A stretch of 64,000 bases of DNA from Paulinella micropora (Eukaryota; Cercozoa; Imbricatea; Euglyphida; Paulinellidae), in NCBI GenBank assembly GCA_019918135.1, contig WBZZ01005644.1, positions 62,001 through 126,000 on the forward strand, given 5' to 3'. The notes under the pieces were generated by a model. It made no database searches, was not told where the DNA came from, and saw nothing but the letters and a program-made list of their open reading frames with translations. Positions 19,144 through 28,759 of this stretch are shown in pieces. Made by a program: the position numbers and the translations under genes. The stretch's first letter is position 1; the number at the start of each line of letters is the position of its first letter.

Positions 19144-20106
19144 TTAAGTTGGGAGTGGAAATGCAGAGCGCGCGCCTGCTAGCAGCGCGCTTGGCACCGG
19201 TCGCATAACCACGCCGTAGGTCCCGACACAGACCACCGCCGAAGCCACGCGCAGCCGACACTCGTACGTCTGCTCAAACAGCCACTCGGCCATGGCGGCT
19301 TGCACCAGGAACCTGTGCATAGGCGTGTCAGGCCAGCCCGCCCAGGACACACCCCGCAGCGCCGGCGCGCCAGGTAGAGCACTGTCAAACACCTCCTGTG
19401 ACTTTTTGATCTCGAGCAGCCACAAAGTGCCCGTCCTCTTTTCAAACCAGACCTGGTCTATCTGAGTGCACAGTTCCAGTCCAGGCGTGTGCACCCGAAG
19501 CTGCGCGGCCACGGGCCGACCAAAACGCCCATACAGAAAGGATATGGCGCTGGCTGTCAAGGGGTGCAGCCGCCACAGAAGCTCCCCAGCCAAACGCAGG
19601 CCCGTGCAAGCTTCCAGACTGGCTCGGAAGCGCCGCATCTCGGCAGCGGGCGCCCCGTCCCAGATCACATATTCTTTGGCCCACAGTGCCCCACCCAGCG
19701 CTGGCTTTCTGGCCTTGAGCGCCATCTCCACCAGCGCGTTCAGCTGCTGGTCCACCACGACGCCGTTGCCGCGCCCGAAAAAAGGCGATCGTACGATCCG
19801 TGCACCGCCAGCAGAGTGCCTGCGTGTCGCTTTGCTCGTACGAACCCCCCGGCGCCAGCTGCGATAAACGTTTTGCGCCGCGGTCGTCCCCGCGCTCGGC
19901 CTGACTCGAGGCCGAGGCCGAGCGCGGGGCCACACCTCCGCCTCCAGCCAGCCATGCAGCCCGTTCAGCGCGCGGCCCTTGTAGCAGGGAATAAAGCTCG
20001 GAGGCCGTTGGTAAATCTTGTCGGTTACCTCGGGGCGTCGTGCCCAGTACGGACCGGCGCCCCAGGGGCCCGCGATAGCTTCGGAGCTAGCTTTTCTTTT
20101 TTGCAA
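19144..20106 (-). CDS. PD-(D/E)XK nuclease-like (B), start unresolved
   Basis: Same as 10,075-11,037. Here the open frame continues upstream through poly-C/CT sequence to an ATG near 20,505, but that extension is Pro-rich low complexity translated from the tract and opposite the XRN/FEN start, so I do not accept it as the real N-terminus. Confidence 0.6.
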   Translation of the reverse strand: MQKRKASSEAIAGPWGAGPYWARRPEVTDKIYQRPPSFIPCYKGRALNGLHGWLEAEVWPRARPRPRVRPSAGTTAAQNVYRSWRRGVRTSKATRRHSAGGARIVRSPFFGRGNGVVVDQQLNALVEMALKARKPALGGALWAKEYVIWDGAPAAEMRRFRASLEACTGLRLAGELLWRLHPLTASAISFLYGRFGRPVAAQLRVHTPGLELCTQIDQVWFEKRTGTLWLLEIKKSQEVFDSALPGAPALRGVSWAGWPDTPMHRFLVQAAMAEWLFEQTYECRLRVASAVVCVGTYGVVMRPVPSALLAGARSAFPLPT

Positions 20107-20147
20107 TTTTAGTTCCTTGCCCGCAAGAACCAGGAAGGGGACGGAGG

Positions 20148-20154
<7 letters not shown>

Positions 20155-20186
<32 letters not shown>

Positions 20187-20360
20187 GGAGGGGGGGGGGG
20201 GATGACTGTCGGGGGGATGATTGTCGGGGGGGGGGGGGGGGGGGGGGATGACTGTCGGGGGGATGATTGTCGGGGGGGGGGGGGGGGGACGACTGTCGGG
20301 GAGGGGGGACCAGCCCCCCCCCCCCCCTCTCTCCCTCCCTCTCTCTCTCTCTCTCTCTTC
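20155..20360. promoter_or_regulatory. G-tract array between divergent genes
   Basis: A G31 run, then G-runs separated by GATGACTGTC and GATGATTGTC spacers (two copies of each), then poly-C and (CT)n before the ATG at 20,449. The array could form G-quadruplexes. It marks the right edge of the duplication and lies between the divergent PD-(D/E)XK and XRN/FEN genes, so it is also a likely promoter region. Confidence 0.55.
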
Positions 20361-20448
20361 CCTTCTTTTTTTTGTTGCTGTCTTGTCCCGCGTGCAGCAT
20401 CTTAGGAAAGAGAGCAAGAGGGAGAGACAGACACGCACAGAGGAAGAA

Positions 20449-21750
20449 ATGGGTCTCTATGGAGGTTGGAAGATGCTGGAAGACATTAGCCCCGAAGCAT
20501 TGCACGCGGGACAGCTCGGGGCCGTACCAGCCGCGTGCGGTCCGCTGGTGGTGGTGCAGGACACGCTGGTTCGCCTACAGCACCTGTGCATAGAGGCCGC
20601 CAAGCGACGTGCAGAGGGCGAAACCGACATTTGGGCGCGGTTGGCGCCCACGCTGGTGACGCGCGTGCTCCAAGAGCACCCGCTGACTCGTGCGGTGGTG
20701 TTGGTGGCCGACAAGCCTGCGCTCACGACGCCACTGAAGCAAGCAACCCAACAGAAACGTGCGCAATCGCGTGCCAGACTTGCGCTCGGGCGGGGGCGCA
20801 AGCTGCCCCCGCCCGAGCAGATCCAGGTCGCAGAGGAGAATGACAGGCTGCTGCACAACGGAGGAGCTATCGCGGGCGCACACGCAGAGGACTTGCTGGC
20901 TGATCGACAGACTCGCCCTCTACTGCTACAGCACGTCCAAGATCTGCTCTTGCGCTCTGAGAAGCTGCAGGACGTAGGGGCTTGGAAGCACCTAGCCGCC
21001 CTTGCAGGCAAAGAGGACAACAGCCGAGCGCAGGCCGCCTACCCACTGGTAGTGCTCGATTTAGGCTGTGCCGGCGGTTGCTGGGCGCTCGAGCCAGAGC
21101 GAGCGGGGGGCCGTCTGGTTTGGCGCCAGGGACGCTACAGCGCGGTGCAAGAGGGGGAGGCAGACCTGGGCTGTTTCAGGTGGGCCGAACGCACCCGCGC
21201 GGCCCTGCCCGACTGCCGCGTTCTCTTCGACACGGTCGACACCGATTTTCTAGCGCTCGGGCTCATTGCCCTGTCGAAGTATGACCCGGCCTGCGAGAGA
21301 CCGTCCTTTTTAGTCTCGTTCCGTCGCAAGTTTCTGTTGGACCTGAACAAGGTCTATGACTTCTTGCGACGCTGCCCCGGCGGCGTTAGCGCCTGGTTGC
21401 GCGCCGTCATGCTAAACGGAACAGACTTTCTACCGCACGCGAGCTGCGCGGCAGGCCTTGCGGCCAGAGCTCTGCTAGCGGTGCAGGAGGAGCGCGAGCG
21501 CGGCCCCGCGCTCGGGTACGCCGACTTGCGAACCTTTGTGCTTGACGTGTGTGCCGCCTATGTCTACAAATCTAGGGGCAGCGTGCCCTTTGAATCTAAG
21601 CGTACAGCAGAGGAAATCCATTTTGATACACGTCTACTAGCCAAACGTTTGCCCGACCTCAAGACCCTGCGGAAAGCCATGGAAATACACAACTTGCAAG
21701 TTCGCTACTGGCAATCGCTCCACCAGCCCGAGACTAGCCCAGCCAGCTAG
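20449..21750 (+). CDS. XRN/FEN-superfamily 5'-3' nuclease
   Basis: 433 aa from the ATG at 20,449 (MGLYGGWKML, like the MGI-x-G start of FEN1/XRN). These enzymes remove 5' nucleotides from RNA or flap DNA with two metals. The acidic set is complete: Asp38 (VVVQD), Asp88 (VADKP), Glu235/Glu237 (EGEAD), Asp264/Asp266 (VDTDFLALG) and Asp326 in NGTDFLPH. The last motif is closer to the XRN GNDFLPH signature than to FEN1. So it may degrade host or viral mRNA, or act in replication. A 14-bp inverted repeat at 20,784-20,818 sits in a GRGRKLPPPEQ stretch and could be an in-frame intron (possible donor GTGCCA at 20,771, acceptor GTCGCAG at 20,834). Downstream is TTTTTTTATTATAAAA. Confidence 0.75.
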   Translation: MGLYGGWKMLEDISPEALHAGQLGAVPAACGPLVVVQDTLVRLQHLCIEAAKRRAEGETDIWARLAPTLVTRVLQEHPLTRAVVLVADKPALTTPLKQATQQKRAQSRARLALGRGRKLPPPEQIQVAEENDRLLHNGGAIAGAHAEDLLADRQTRPLLLQHVQDLLLRSEKLQDVGAWKHLAALAGKEDNSRAQAAYPLVVLDLGCAGGCWALEPERAGGRLVWRQGRYSAVQEGEADLGCFRWAERTRAALPDCRVLFDTVDTDFLALGLIALSKYDPACERPSFLVSFRRKFLLDLNKVYDFLRRCPGGVSAWLRAVMLNGTDFLPHASCAAGLAARALLAVQEERERGPALGYADLRTFVLDVCAAYVYKSRGSVPFESKRTAEEIHFDTRLLAKRLPDLKTLRKAMEIHNLQVRYWQSLHQPETSPAS

Positions 21751-21778
21751 CCAGGCCCAGCCAATGTCATTTTTTTTA

Positions 21779-24303
21779 TTATAAAAAATTTGTGGACCAG
21801 ACCGCATTTAAAACCTCATTCAACTGCCAAGAAGGACGTACCGCGTGTCCTTCTTGGCACAGATCGCGAATACGCTTTAGCCGTTCCAATCCGTGCTTGG
21901 TCGCCATTTTAAGCTTCGCTGCCAGCTCCGGGCCCTCTGACAGTAGTTTTCTCCAATCCTTCGCGTCCCAACATCTGAGCAAATCTAGCAAAGGCGCCAG
22001 CGCCTGTTGGCGGCTCTGCTCCGCTCCGAACAGACTGCGCTCATCGCCGTTGGCTAATAGTATTAGATAAAACAAAGCCGCCAGCCCCGGCTGGGTCTCT
22101 TGCGCGTTAACTCCCGTGCAGAGATCCCGTGCAAGCGCTAACTCACGCTTGCTGCACTCAAAAGATTGTCGACCAAGCAACAGGGTATCCAAGAGACGAA
22201 CCTTGACCACATTTCGACCACCCAGCTTAAAAAGGTACACCACTACGTGCGAAGGATCCCAGCACCCCAACAGACACATTGGACAGAGCAGGCGTGCGTA
22301 TCTGCGCATAAGCAACAATACCCTTTCCCACGCCTGCCTCGCCACGCTGCTGTCCATCAAGTAGTCCGTCAGGAGGCCTTTGTCGTTGGACTGAGTGTAG
22401 CAGACCAGCTTAAGAGCTTTGCCCTCGTTCCTAGAGTCGAGGACGTGCTGCAGCAGGCGGCGACAGGCGCCTGCTGCAGCAAAGTTGCTGTCGCCGCCTG
22501 GATCTTGCTTAGGAACAGACAGCATCTTGTCGATCGCGTCTTTAAACTTTGATGTATCGACACGCACCGCGCTACCAAATTCACCTACCCCTATCCGATT
22601 TTCCCAGAAAATCTTGATTCACTTGGCATAGAGCCCGGAGTCGACAAAGCCAAACGTAGTAATGTCAGTGCGCCTGCGCGCCCCCCCCCGGGCTGCTTCC
22701 AAAACATCAGTATCTTGCCTCTAGCCTCTGCTCTGAAGGAGTCAGGGTCTGCGTAATGATTTTTCAGTTGGACCAGCAAACCCCCTTGGATGTCACAGCT
22801 TTTTACCCATTCTGGTACAGGATGACTCTTGAATTCTTGGAGCTTTTTAAGGCAAGCAGCCCAAACCTCCTTTTTAGTTCGGCGGCATTTTGCACAAGCA
22901 AAGGCCTCGCTCAAAAGGTCTAGGTATCTCTCTGCTGCAGCCGTCGGGGCCGCCGAACCTCTCTGCTGCAGGTCGTGCAGCTGTGCAAAGTTGGCTCTGC
23001 GAACCTGGTTGCCCTGTATTTCGTGATAACCAACCAGATTTGTTTTGGCCTCTACATAATGTTTGAGCAGCTCTGAGAAAGTGTAGTACGCTGGTTGTGC
23101 TTGGAAGTGCAAGTTGGCGACAAGAGAGATGGCGCTGCTGAGCAGCTGGGCTCGCTCCGAGTTCGGCGCAGCTAATTCTTTTAATTTTTCCTGCAGCAAC
23201 GTGAGCCCGTCCTCAAAGGCTTGATGTTTGTCTGCCTCCTCCAGTCTGGGCTTGGCGTTGGCTAGCAGGGTTGCCATCATGCCAAGCGCTAGCCTCGTGG
23301 CTGGGGCCTCTGCAGGTGCCCCAGCCACGAGAGTTTCGTCCGACAAAAGTTCCAGGGAGCCTAGACTCAGCTCACTTGCCGGTGCGTTGTTCAGGCCCTC
23401 GTACATATCTGCGTCCCCAAACAGAACGCGCAGCTGGCCTCCCGGCGACGACGACGGTGATTCATACACCAGGAAGTTGCCCAGCTGCAGATCAACCACC
23501 AGCGCATCGCTTTCCGGTTCGGATGCGAGCCGTTGTACAAAGAGCTTTGCATACTTTTGGAATACCTCGTAAGTAGCTTGCCAGGCCGAGTGCCGTGCGT
23601 TGCTCGTTTCTTTAGCCTGGAGCCAAGCCTGTAGGTCGTTTTTGGCATATTCGGCCTTGTCACGGAATAAATAGAATGCGCGGCTGCTCTCGCCGGCAAG
23701 ATTCTTCATGAGCACTTTCGCATTTTCCGTTTTCTGGTTAACCTTTTTTATCTGCTCGTCAAGGTCTTGCTTGCAATCAGCAGGGTATTTCTGCTTAAGT
23801 GTGTCACGACACTTGTTCTTCAAGTCTTTGAAAGTCTCTATAAAACTCTGGAGTTCAGCGTCTGAGATCCTTTGGTATTGAGAGTCTTTGGAGGCGCCAA
23901 TCCCGACGTCACGCAGCGCTTTGGCCCAGCTTACGCGCGCATCCGCCACAGTGTCGTTGTCATAGGCAAGGAAACTCCAGCGGTGCACATAATCCTTTGT
24001 GTTGGCGTCGGGAAACAAGACTATATTGTACTTGCCCTGTGCAAGCCAACATCGGGGGTCGACCGCTGCTTTAGTCTGCTGCAGTCGGCAGCCGTGCGGC
24101 CGCCGCTGTCCGTAGCACTTAACGTGTTCTTTAACCCTAGCTAACAAGACCTCTTTTAACCTCGTGCTCAACTCGCCGAGAAAGTCTTGTTCGGGGACCT
24201 GACCTTTGTCGTTGCCTTTTGTACCCACACAGGTTTTAGCTTGCTTGTGTGAGCTAAAAGAGCTCGCGCGACGGCAACGACGACGATGGCCACTCTGAGA
24301 CAT
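21779..24303 (-). pseudogene. Pseudokinase-like paralogue, frameshift plus TGA
   Basis: Starts at ATG 24,303. Two open parts, 24,303-22,591 (570 aa) and about 22,619-21,779, align end to end with the gene at 47,977-50,358. The frame changes at a G9 run (C9 on plus, about 22,681-22,689; one more G keeps frame), and an in-frame TGA lies at about 22,621. The protein has two kinase-like C-lobe modules: first a helix ending KYAKLF, DLQLGNFLVYE and LRVLFGDADMY; second RRYARLL, WDPSHVVVYL and VRLLDTLL. The first resembles DLxxxNxLV plus D-x-D; the second lacks normal catalytic residues. A conserved CAKC pair lies between modules. An internal duplication of a degenerate kinase fold is inferred. The coding DNA carries four perfect inverted repeats of 13-14 bp. 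Confidence 0.7.
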
Positions 24304-24621
24304 TTCTTATTCTTTGCTCAGCTCTGGGGTGTCCTTTTTATAGAGTCCAGCAGCGGCCAAAACTCCAGACCCCGTTTCTTTTAGATCTCTCCACACGCTC
24401 TGGCGAGTCTTCCCTCCCCCTCCCCCTTCCCCCCCCCCCCCCTCTCCCTATCTTCTCTCTCGCCTCCCTTCCCACCCCCCCTCCCCTCCCCTCCCATTCT
24501 CGCGCGCGACCCGGCGAGGAAAGGTTTTGGGTTTGGTGGCGGTGGGGGAGAAGGGGGAGGGGCGGGGCACCCCCCCTTTTTGTGGCGCGTGTGAGGGGGG
24601 GGGTCCCCCCCCCCCCTCTTC
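24304..24621. promoter_or_regulatory. C- and G-rich spacer between divergent genes
   Basis: Contains poly-C with CTCCC blocks at 24,411-24,495, a GGGGGAGAAGGGGGAGGGG block, then G9 facing a C11 run at 24,596-24,616. No gene. It separates the ATG at 24,303 (minus) from the plus-strand coiled-coil gene and probably serves both. Confidence 0.4.
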
Positions 24622-24741
24622 ATGAAGCCCAGCCCTTGTCAGTCTTTCTTGCTCCCCGCCCCTTGTCAGTCTTTCTTTATTTTTTGTATTCTTTCCCCTT
24701 CAAAAAAGGTATCTAGACTAAGGAGCAAGGAGCTCTCTTCT

Positions 24742-25785
24742 ATGTCAGACTTGTTAGCCGACAGAAAGGTCGGTGGTTCTTGCAACAGTTCACCAAGGAC
24801 AGAGGGCGACTGCTTGCAGCCCTGTACCAGGGCACATCAGCCCTGGTACACCGCAGCGTTACATGTAGTTGACCAGGAGCTTGAAAAGCTCAGCAAAGAA
24901 CGCCAGTCTTGTGTGCGGTTCATTCGCGATACCCAGCTGAAGGCCTGGGCTTCATCTAAAATCAGAGTTGCGGGTGGGCGCGAGGACACCCCGGAGCAGC
25001 CCCAGACTTCAACCACGGCGAGGCAAGTGCTAGAAAAAGCACTGCGGCTATCGATAGAAGATACACAGAAGAAAAAACAGCAATTGGATTCGCGGCTGGA
25101 AAAGCTGCGGCAGATTAATACCGACCTGGATAAGTTCCGACGGCTGCTGCAAGCAAGACTGTCGCGGGTGCGGCTAGGGCTAGAGCTGGGTGAACAAAAT
25201 ATGGCCAAGGCACAGAGGCAACAGAAAAATATCAAGCAGCTACTTTTGAGGTTAGTGTCACAGGCTCAGAAGGACCAGGCGGGGCTTACCATACGGCACA
25301 GACAAGAGCAAGCAGAACTCGAGGCGCAGCACCAAGAGGAGAAAGACGCGCTCAGGCACGAACACGAACAGGAACGGCAAGAACTCGAGCGGGTGTTGGA
25401 GCGGTACGCGCAGAGACACCACGAGTCTTCCGACTGGCAGGCTCTGCGTGGGGATGCTAACAGGAGCATGCTGGCGCAGCGACAGCAGCTAGGCCAACAA
25501 CACCTCGAACAGCAGCAGAAGCTAGCGCAGCGGCAGCTGTGGCAGAGACAGCAGCTCGAGGCCAAGGGCAAGGCGCGGCTACAACTGATGCTGCGGCGGT
25601 GGCAGGAAGAGCGCCTGTCGAAGTTGGAAGACTATAACCAATCGGCGCAGACGAACCTTGAGTGTTTGCGGCAGTATGAACAGAGGCTGCTAGCGTGTCT
25701 TCGGCAACTGTCTTGGCGATGCCCCGGAGCCGAGGAAGGCGCACCAAGACAGTACAAGGAAAACTCTCTTTTAATAAAATCTTAA
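24742..25785 (+). CDS. Coiled-coil protein
   Basis: The frame is open from 24,622, but the ATG at 24,742 (MSDLLADRK) is the better start because the extra part is low-quality leader with two CCCTTGTCAGTCTTTCTT repeats. Length about 347 aa. From about residue 90 nearly all is Glu/Gln/Lys/Arg/Leu heptad-rich, for example EQERQELERVLERYAQRHH and QQQKLAQRQLWQRQQLEAK, predicting one long coiled coil. No enzymatic motif; a structural or scaffold role is inferred. An 11-bp hairpin (24,823-24,850) in the N-terminal region, ending at an ACCGCAG acceptor-like site, suggests an unremoved intron covering the first Cys/Pro-rich residues. The final codons overlap AATAAA, the poly(A) signal. Confidence 0.6.
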   Translation: MSDLLADRKVGGSCNSSPRTEGDCLQPCTRAHQPWYTAALHVVDQELEKLSKERQSCVRFIRDTQLKAWASSKIRVAGGREDTPEQPQTSTTARQVLEKALRLSIEDTQKKKQQLDSRLEKLRQINTDLDKFRRLLQARLSRVRLGLELGEQNMAKAQRQQKNIKQLLLRLVSQAQKDQAGLTIRHRQEQAELEAQHQEEKDALRHEHEQERQELERVLERYAQRHHESSDWQALRGDANRSMLAQRQQLGQQHLEQQQKLAQRQLWQRQQLEAKGKARLQLMLRRWQEERLSKLEDYNQSAQTNLECLRQYEQRLLACLRQLSWRCPGAEEGAPRQYKENSLLIKS

Positions 25786-26007
25786 CAAAAACAAAAGCGT
25801 CGCGAAATACTCAGTGCTGGTGGTAGGTAAGTGCAGCGTTTTCCCCCACTTTGGGAGGGAGACAAAAGTGGCGCAAAAGAGGGGCGAGGGGGGGGCGAAA
25901 AGGGGGGAGGGAGGAGGGGGGAGGAGTGGAGCGAGAAATACGAATCGTAACCACTGCAAGTAGGTAAGAGCTGCAGTTTACAAGAAAAACAACAACAACA
26001 CACGGTG
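25786..26007 (+). promoter_or_regulatory. Purine-rich leader of 694-aa gene
   Basis: Holds GGGGGG-AAAA-GGGGGG blocks at about 25,880-25,925, then an AACAACAACA leader directly before the ATG at 26,008. Confidence 0.35.
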
Positions 26008-28092
26008 ATGGAGCCGCCTACCAAGATGCATAAGACCGGGACAATAGCACAGGGGCGTCAAGTAGCTATCAGTCTTCAGCAGAAAGATCTGCTACAAAAG
26101 CTTTGCCCCAAGCACCAAACCGCAGCACAACAAATCGTCGCAGGGTCTATCCCAGTCGAAAGGTTGCATGTGCTTATCGAACGTTGGCGTCCGATCAGAC
26201 TCCGGTACCACCTTACCACCAGCACAGAGTTGGCGACTGATCTGGAGCGCGAGCTAAGGAGGAATAGCGAAGAATTTAACACCAAGATCCAAGGCGTCTG
26301 GCCCGCAGGAATTCCTTGCTTCGCGCTCTCCAAAAAAAAAGTCGCAGAGCTAGCCAAACTTTCGGCCGACGATGCTAGCTTACCCCCTGACATTAGGCTG
26401 TTCGACAGGGGATTGCTCCTAAAGAACGTAGCAGCTAATCTGTCAGGAGACAATCAAATGCTGGTTGGCCAGCTCATTGATTATTTGCAGCTGCGTAGCG
26501 CCCTGCACAAAAATGGATTAGTGTCTCGGGTGTATGGCTTGGTATTAATAATAGCCGATGGTGGTGTGAACGACAGCAAAGCTACCGGCAGCGCCATTAA
26601 CTATTGGGTTGCTACAGAGCTTGTGGACGGGCAGCACACTGGAAAAGAGACAAACTTGTTAACGTACCAAGAATACCCAGAATCTTCTGGCGCAACTCTT
26701 TTCCAGTCTTTGGTCGACAAGATGGTACAAGTTCTGGGACAATCACAGGTTCTGTTCTTTAATTGGACGCCGGAAGGAACGATTTACAGCAAGGCCACGA
26801 GGAAATTCTTGCTCAATGACATAGCACCCCAATTCTGTATGCAGATCGACCCCGAGGTCACACAACACAACGACAACAAGAAAATAGTAGAAGTAGCTAA
26901 CTTACTCAGCGCTGTAGCCAATGGTTTCACGCGCCTCAAGCCAAGCTATTTCCTGGTGCTTTGGAACAAGCTAAGTTTACTTGTGGAGTGGGACAAGATG
27001 CTAAAGCCTCCTGATTTTGCACTTGGTGACGCACTGAACATTGTCGGCGAGTGGTGGTACGACGACCTGTGCCAGAGCAAAGCTGGGGCACGAGGATCCG
27101 ACGGTTTCCTGTTCCGTGCCGCACAATACCTCGGTGATAACTACTTTAGCACAGGCCAGCAGAAGGCAAGGTTTTTGTACGAGAGCGCCTTCATCGAAAG
27201 GCACGACTGCAACCCCGACGTGTTTCGGTTTCGCAAGGTCGACGACATAAAAATTTTGGTGGGAGCGTATGACAGCTTTAGCGCACGCGACGTACGTTGC
27301 TTTATCAAGTGTCTTCTTCTCCTTATCCAAGCTCGCGCCAAAATTGCGCGAGCTCTTTCGCGGGCGCACCCAACACAAGACGATGAAGTGATCAAAAGCA
27401 AATTCCTAGAGCTTCAAAAGCAACTAGAAAAAGGGGCAAGTGTCGTCGAGCAGCTACAAAAGGATATTAGCAGTTTGGGAACACAGACGAAGGTCCAGTC
27501 ACCAAGGGCTATGTTTCAACAAATGCACGCGGAGGTTGTGAAAGCAAAGAATAAACGCTTAAGCAGCAAAGATCCAGACCAAACTGATAGGACCAGAGAG
27601 CTTAAGCGTACAAAAGCTTTGGAACAAGCTCGGGCCACGTGGACAGCCAAGTGGGAACAATGGTGGGGGAAAACGAATGGTCTTGACACGGTGGTGTATG
27701 CATTCTGGATTAACTGGAATACTCTGTTTAATAGGTTGCAATACATTATGGAAGATACTAATGACGTAAAGAAGGACGGGCTCGAACTGCAACTAAAGAA
27801 TTTTTGTTCACCATACTTGGAGTGGTTTGATCAAAACGTACACAGGTTGCCAAACGGTTATGCACTGCCTATTATACAGGAGAAACTTGAAAGAGAGCAA
27901 AGGAAACTGCAGGGCCTCGAAGCACGCTTACCGGCGCTACTGTCTGGGGTCTCGTTAGAGACGATGGCGTCGTGGAACGCATGGATAGCAAGGCGGTCAG
28001 AACAGCAGACGCAACAGCAACCAAGAAGTCCACAGCCTACTGCAGAGCTCGAAAACCTGGCAAACGTCGCCGCCTCTGCACAAAGGAAATAA
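26008..28092 (+). CDS. Orphan 694-aa protein
   Basis: A long uninterrupted frame; the ATG at 26,008 is preceded by an A-rich leader. I do not recognise the family. The first ~450 residues look globular, with hydrophobic strands (YGLVLIIADGGV; QVLFFNWTPEG; SYFLVLWNKLSLLVEWDK). Residues about 465-560 are Lys/Glu-rich and likely helical, and a Trp-rich block follows (ATWTAKWEQWWGKTNG). The C-terminus is helical and Gln-rich. No signal peptide or zinc cluster. Like the 508-aa gene it is intact and lower in GC than its neighbours. An 8-bp hairpin lies at about 27,330-27,352. Downstream are AAAAAAAAATCC and AATTAAAAG motifs as 3'-end candidates. Confidence 0.75.
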   Translation: MEPPTKMHKTGTIAQGRQVAISLQQKDLLQKLCPKHQTAAQQIVAGSIPVERLHVLIERWRPIRLRYHLTTSTELATDLERELRRNSEEFNTKIQGVWPAGIPCFALSKKKVAELAKLSADDASLPPDIRLFDRGLLLKNVAANLSGDNQMLVGQLIDYLQLRSALHKNGLVSRVYGLVLIIADGGVNDSKATGSAINYWVATELVDGQHTGKETNLLTYQEYPESSGATLFQSLVDKMVQVLGQSQVLFFNWTPEGTIYSKATRKFLLNDIAPQFCMQIDPEVTQHNDNKKIVEVANLLSAVANGFTRLKPSYFLVLWNKLSLLVEWDKMLKPPDFALGDALNIVGEWWYDDLCQSKAGARGSDGFLFRAAQYLGDNYFSTGQQKARFLYESAFIERHDCNPDVFRFRKVDDIKILVGAYDSFSARDVRCFIKCLLLLIQARAKIARALSRAHPTQDDEVIKSKFLELQKQLEKGASVVEQLQKDISSLGTQTKVQSPRAMFQQMHAEVVKAKNKRLSSKDPDQTDRTRELKRTKALEQARATWTAKWEQWWGKTNGLDTVVYAFWINWNTLFNRLQYIMEDTNDVKKDGLELQLKNFCSPYLEWFDQNVHRLPNGYALPIIQEKLEREQRKLQGLEARLPALLSGVSLETMASWNAWIARRSEQQTQQQPRSPQPTAELENLANVAASAQRK

Positions 28093-28211
28093 GTCGATGT
28101 AGTCAAGTAAAATACAAAGTACAGAAAAAGTACACACACAAAAAAAAAATCCTGCTGAAATTAAAAGCTTGATAAAACCCCGCTGAACCTTAAGCTCACT
28201 CTCTTACAAAT

Positions 28212-28564
28212 TCAAACCCGTCGATTTCCAAGCTGACAGGATGACTTAGCTCTTGTCCCCCACTTTTTGTTGCAAGGCAGGTAGTTGGTTAAGTCGCAAC
28301 TGAGGACGTGGTTGCTGTTTCTGGTGTAGCGCTTGATAATGTCAACCAGGTCTTGGGCACGTTGCGAGAGGTCGCAGCGTCCGCCGGAATCTGTGTCAAG
28401 TGTCAGGCAGAACACTAGGCTGTTGCTCGATAACTTGAGGCTGCAAGCCCGGCGCGGCCGTGGCGGCGGGGCCGCAGTTCACCAGCTCCGGGGTGACAAG
28501 GCGGTGATGACCCCCGGCGCCAGCAGCTGCCGGCGCCGGGGGGCGGCTCTAGCAGCTGCTTCAT
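28212..28564 (-). CDS. Possible two-exon ~93-aa protein
   Basis: A candidate read from ATG 28,564 with exon 1 28,564-28,512, an intron 28,511-28,441 (GTCATC...TTGCAG, phase 2 on both sides) and exon 2 28,440-28,212. The second exon is the convincing part (CLTLDTDSGGRCDLSQRAQD). An 11-bp inverted repeat (28,511-28,542) abuts the donor. Family unknown; the first exon is uncertain. Confidence 0.35.
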
Positions 28565-28759
28565 CTGCTATATTGTGGGCTTGGTGGGAAAATAGTCTTT
28601 TATTCAGAGAAGGTTAGACAATACTTTGCACGCAGGCTCGACGGTGTGGGGGGTGGGGCAACCCCCCCCCTCCTCTCCTCATCTCCTAGCTCTCCGTCTG
28701 GTTGGCCTCAGTGCTTCTCTGACTAAAGTCCGAGAAGTGTAAAAGAGGGCACGTGGACC
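28565..28759. promoter_or_regulatory. C/CT tract upstream of thymidylate kinase
   Basis: A C9 run followed by TCCTCTCCTCATCTCC at about 28,661-28,687, ending 70 bases before the ATG at 28,760. Same arrangement as other gene starts here. AATAAAAG near 28,601 on the minus strand probably belongs to neither gene. Confidence 0.35.

Larger units (their letters stand above)
11096..20164. repeat. Tandem duplication unit B (about 9,069 bp)
   Basis: Direct repeat of 2,000-11,095. It starts at the AAACAG of the helicase 3' part, immediately after the G10 run that ends unit A, and runs into a much longer G-tract (from 20,155) that leads to the XRN/FEN gene. So B holds the original right flank. Genes are collinear with unit A. 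Confidence 0.93.

Noticed and set aside
19144-20505. N-terminal extension of the PD-(D/E)XK gene to 20,505 in copy B
   Set aside because: The extension is Pro/Arg/Glu low complexity from poly-C and CT tracts, absent in copy A, and antisense to the XRN/FEN start.
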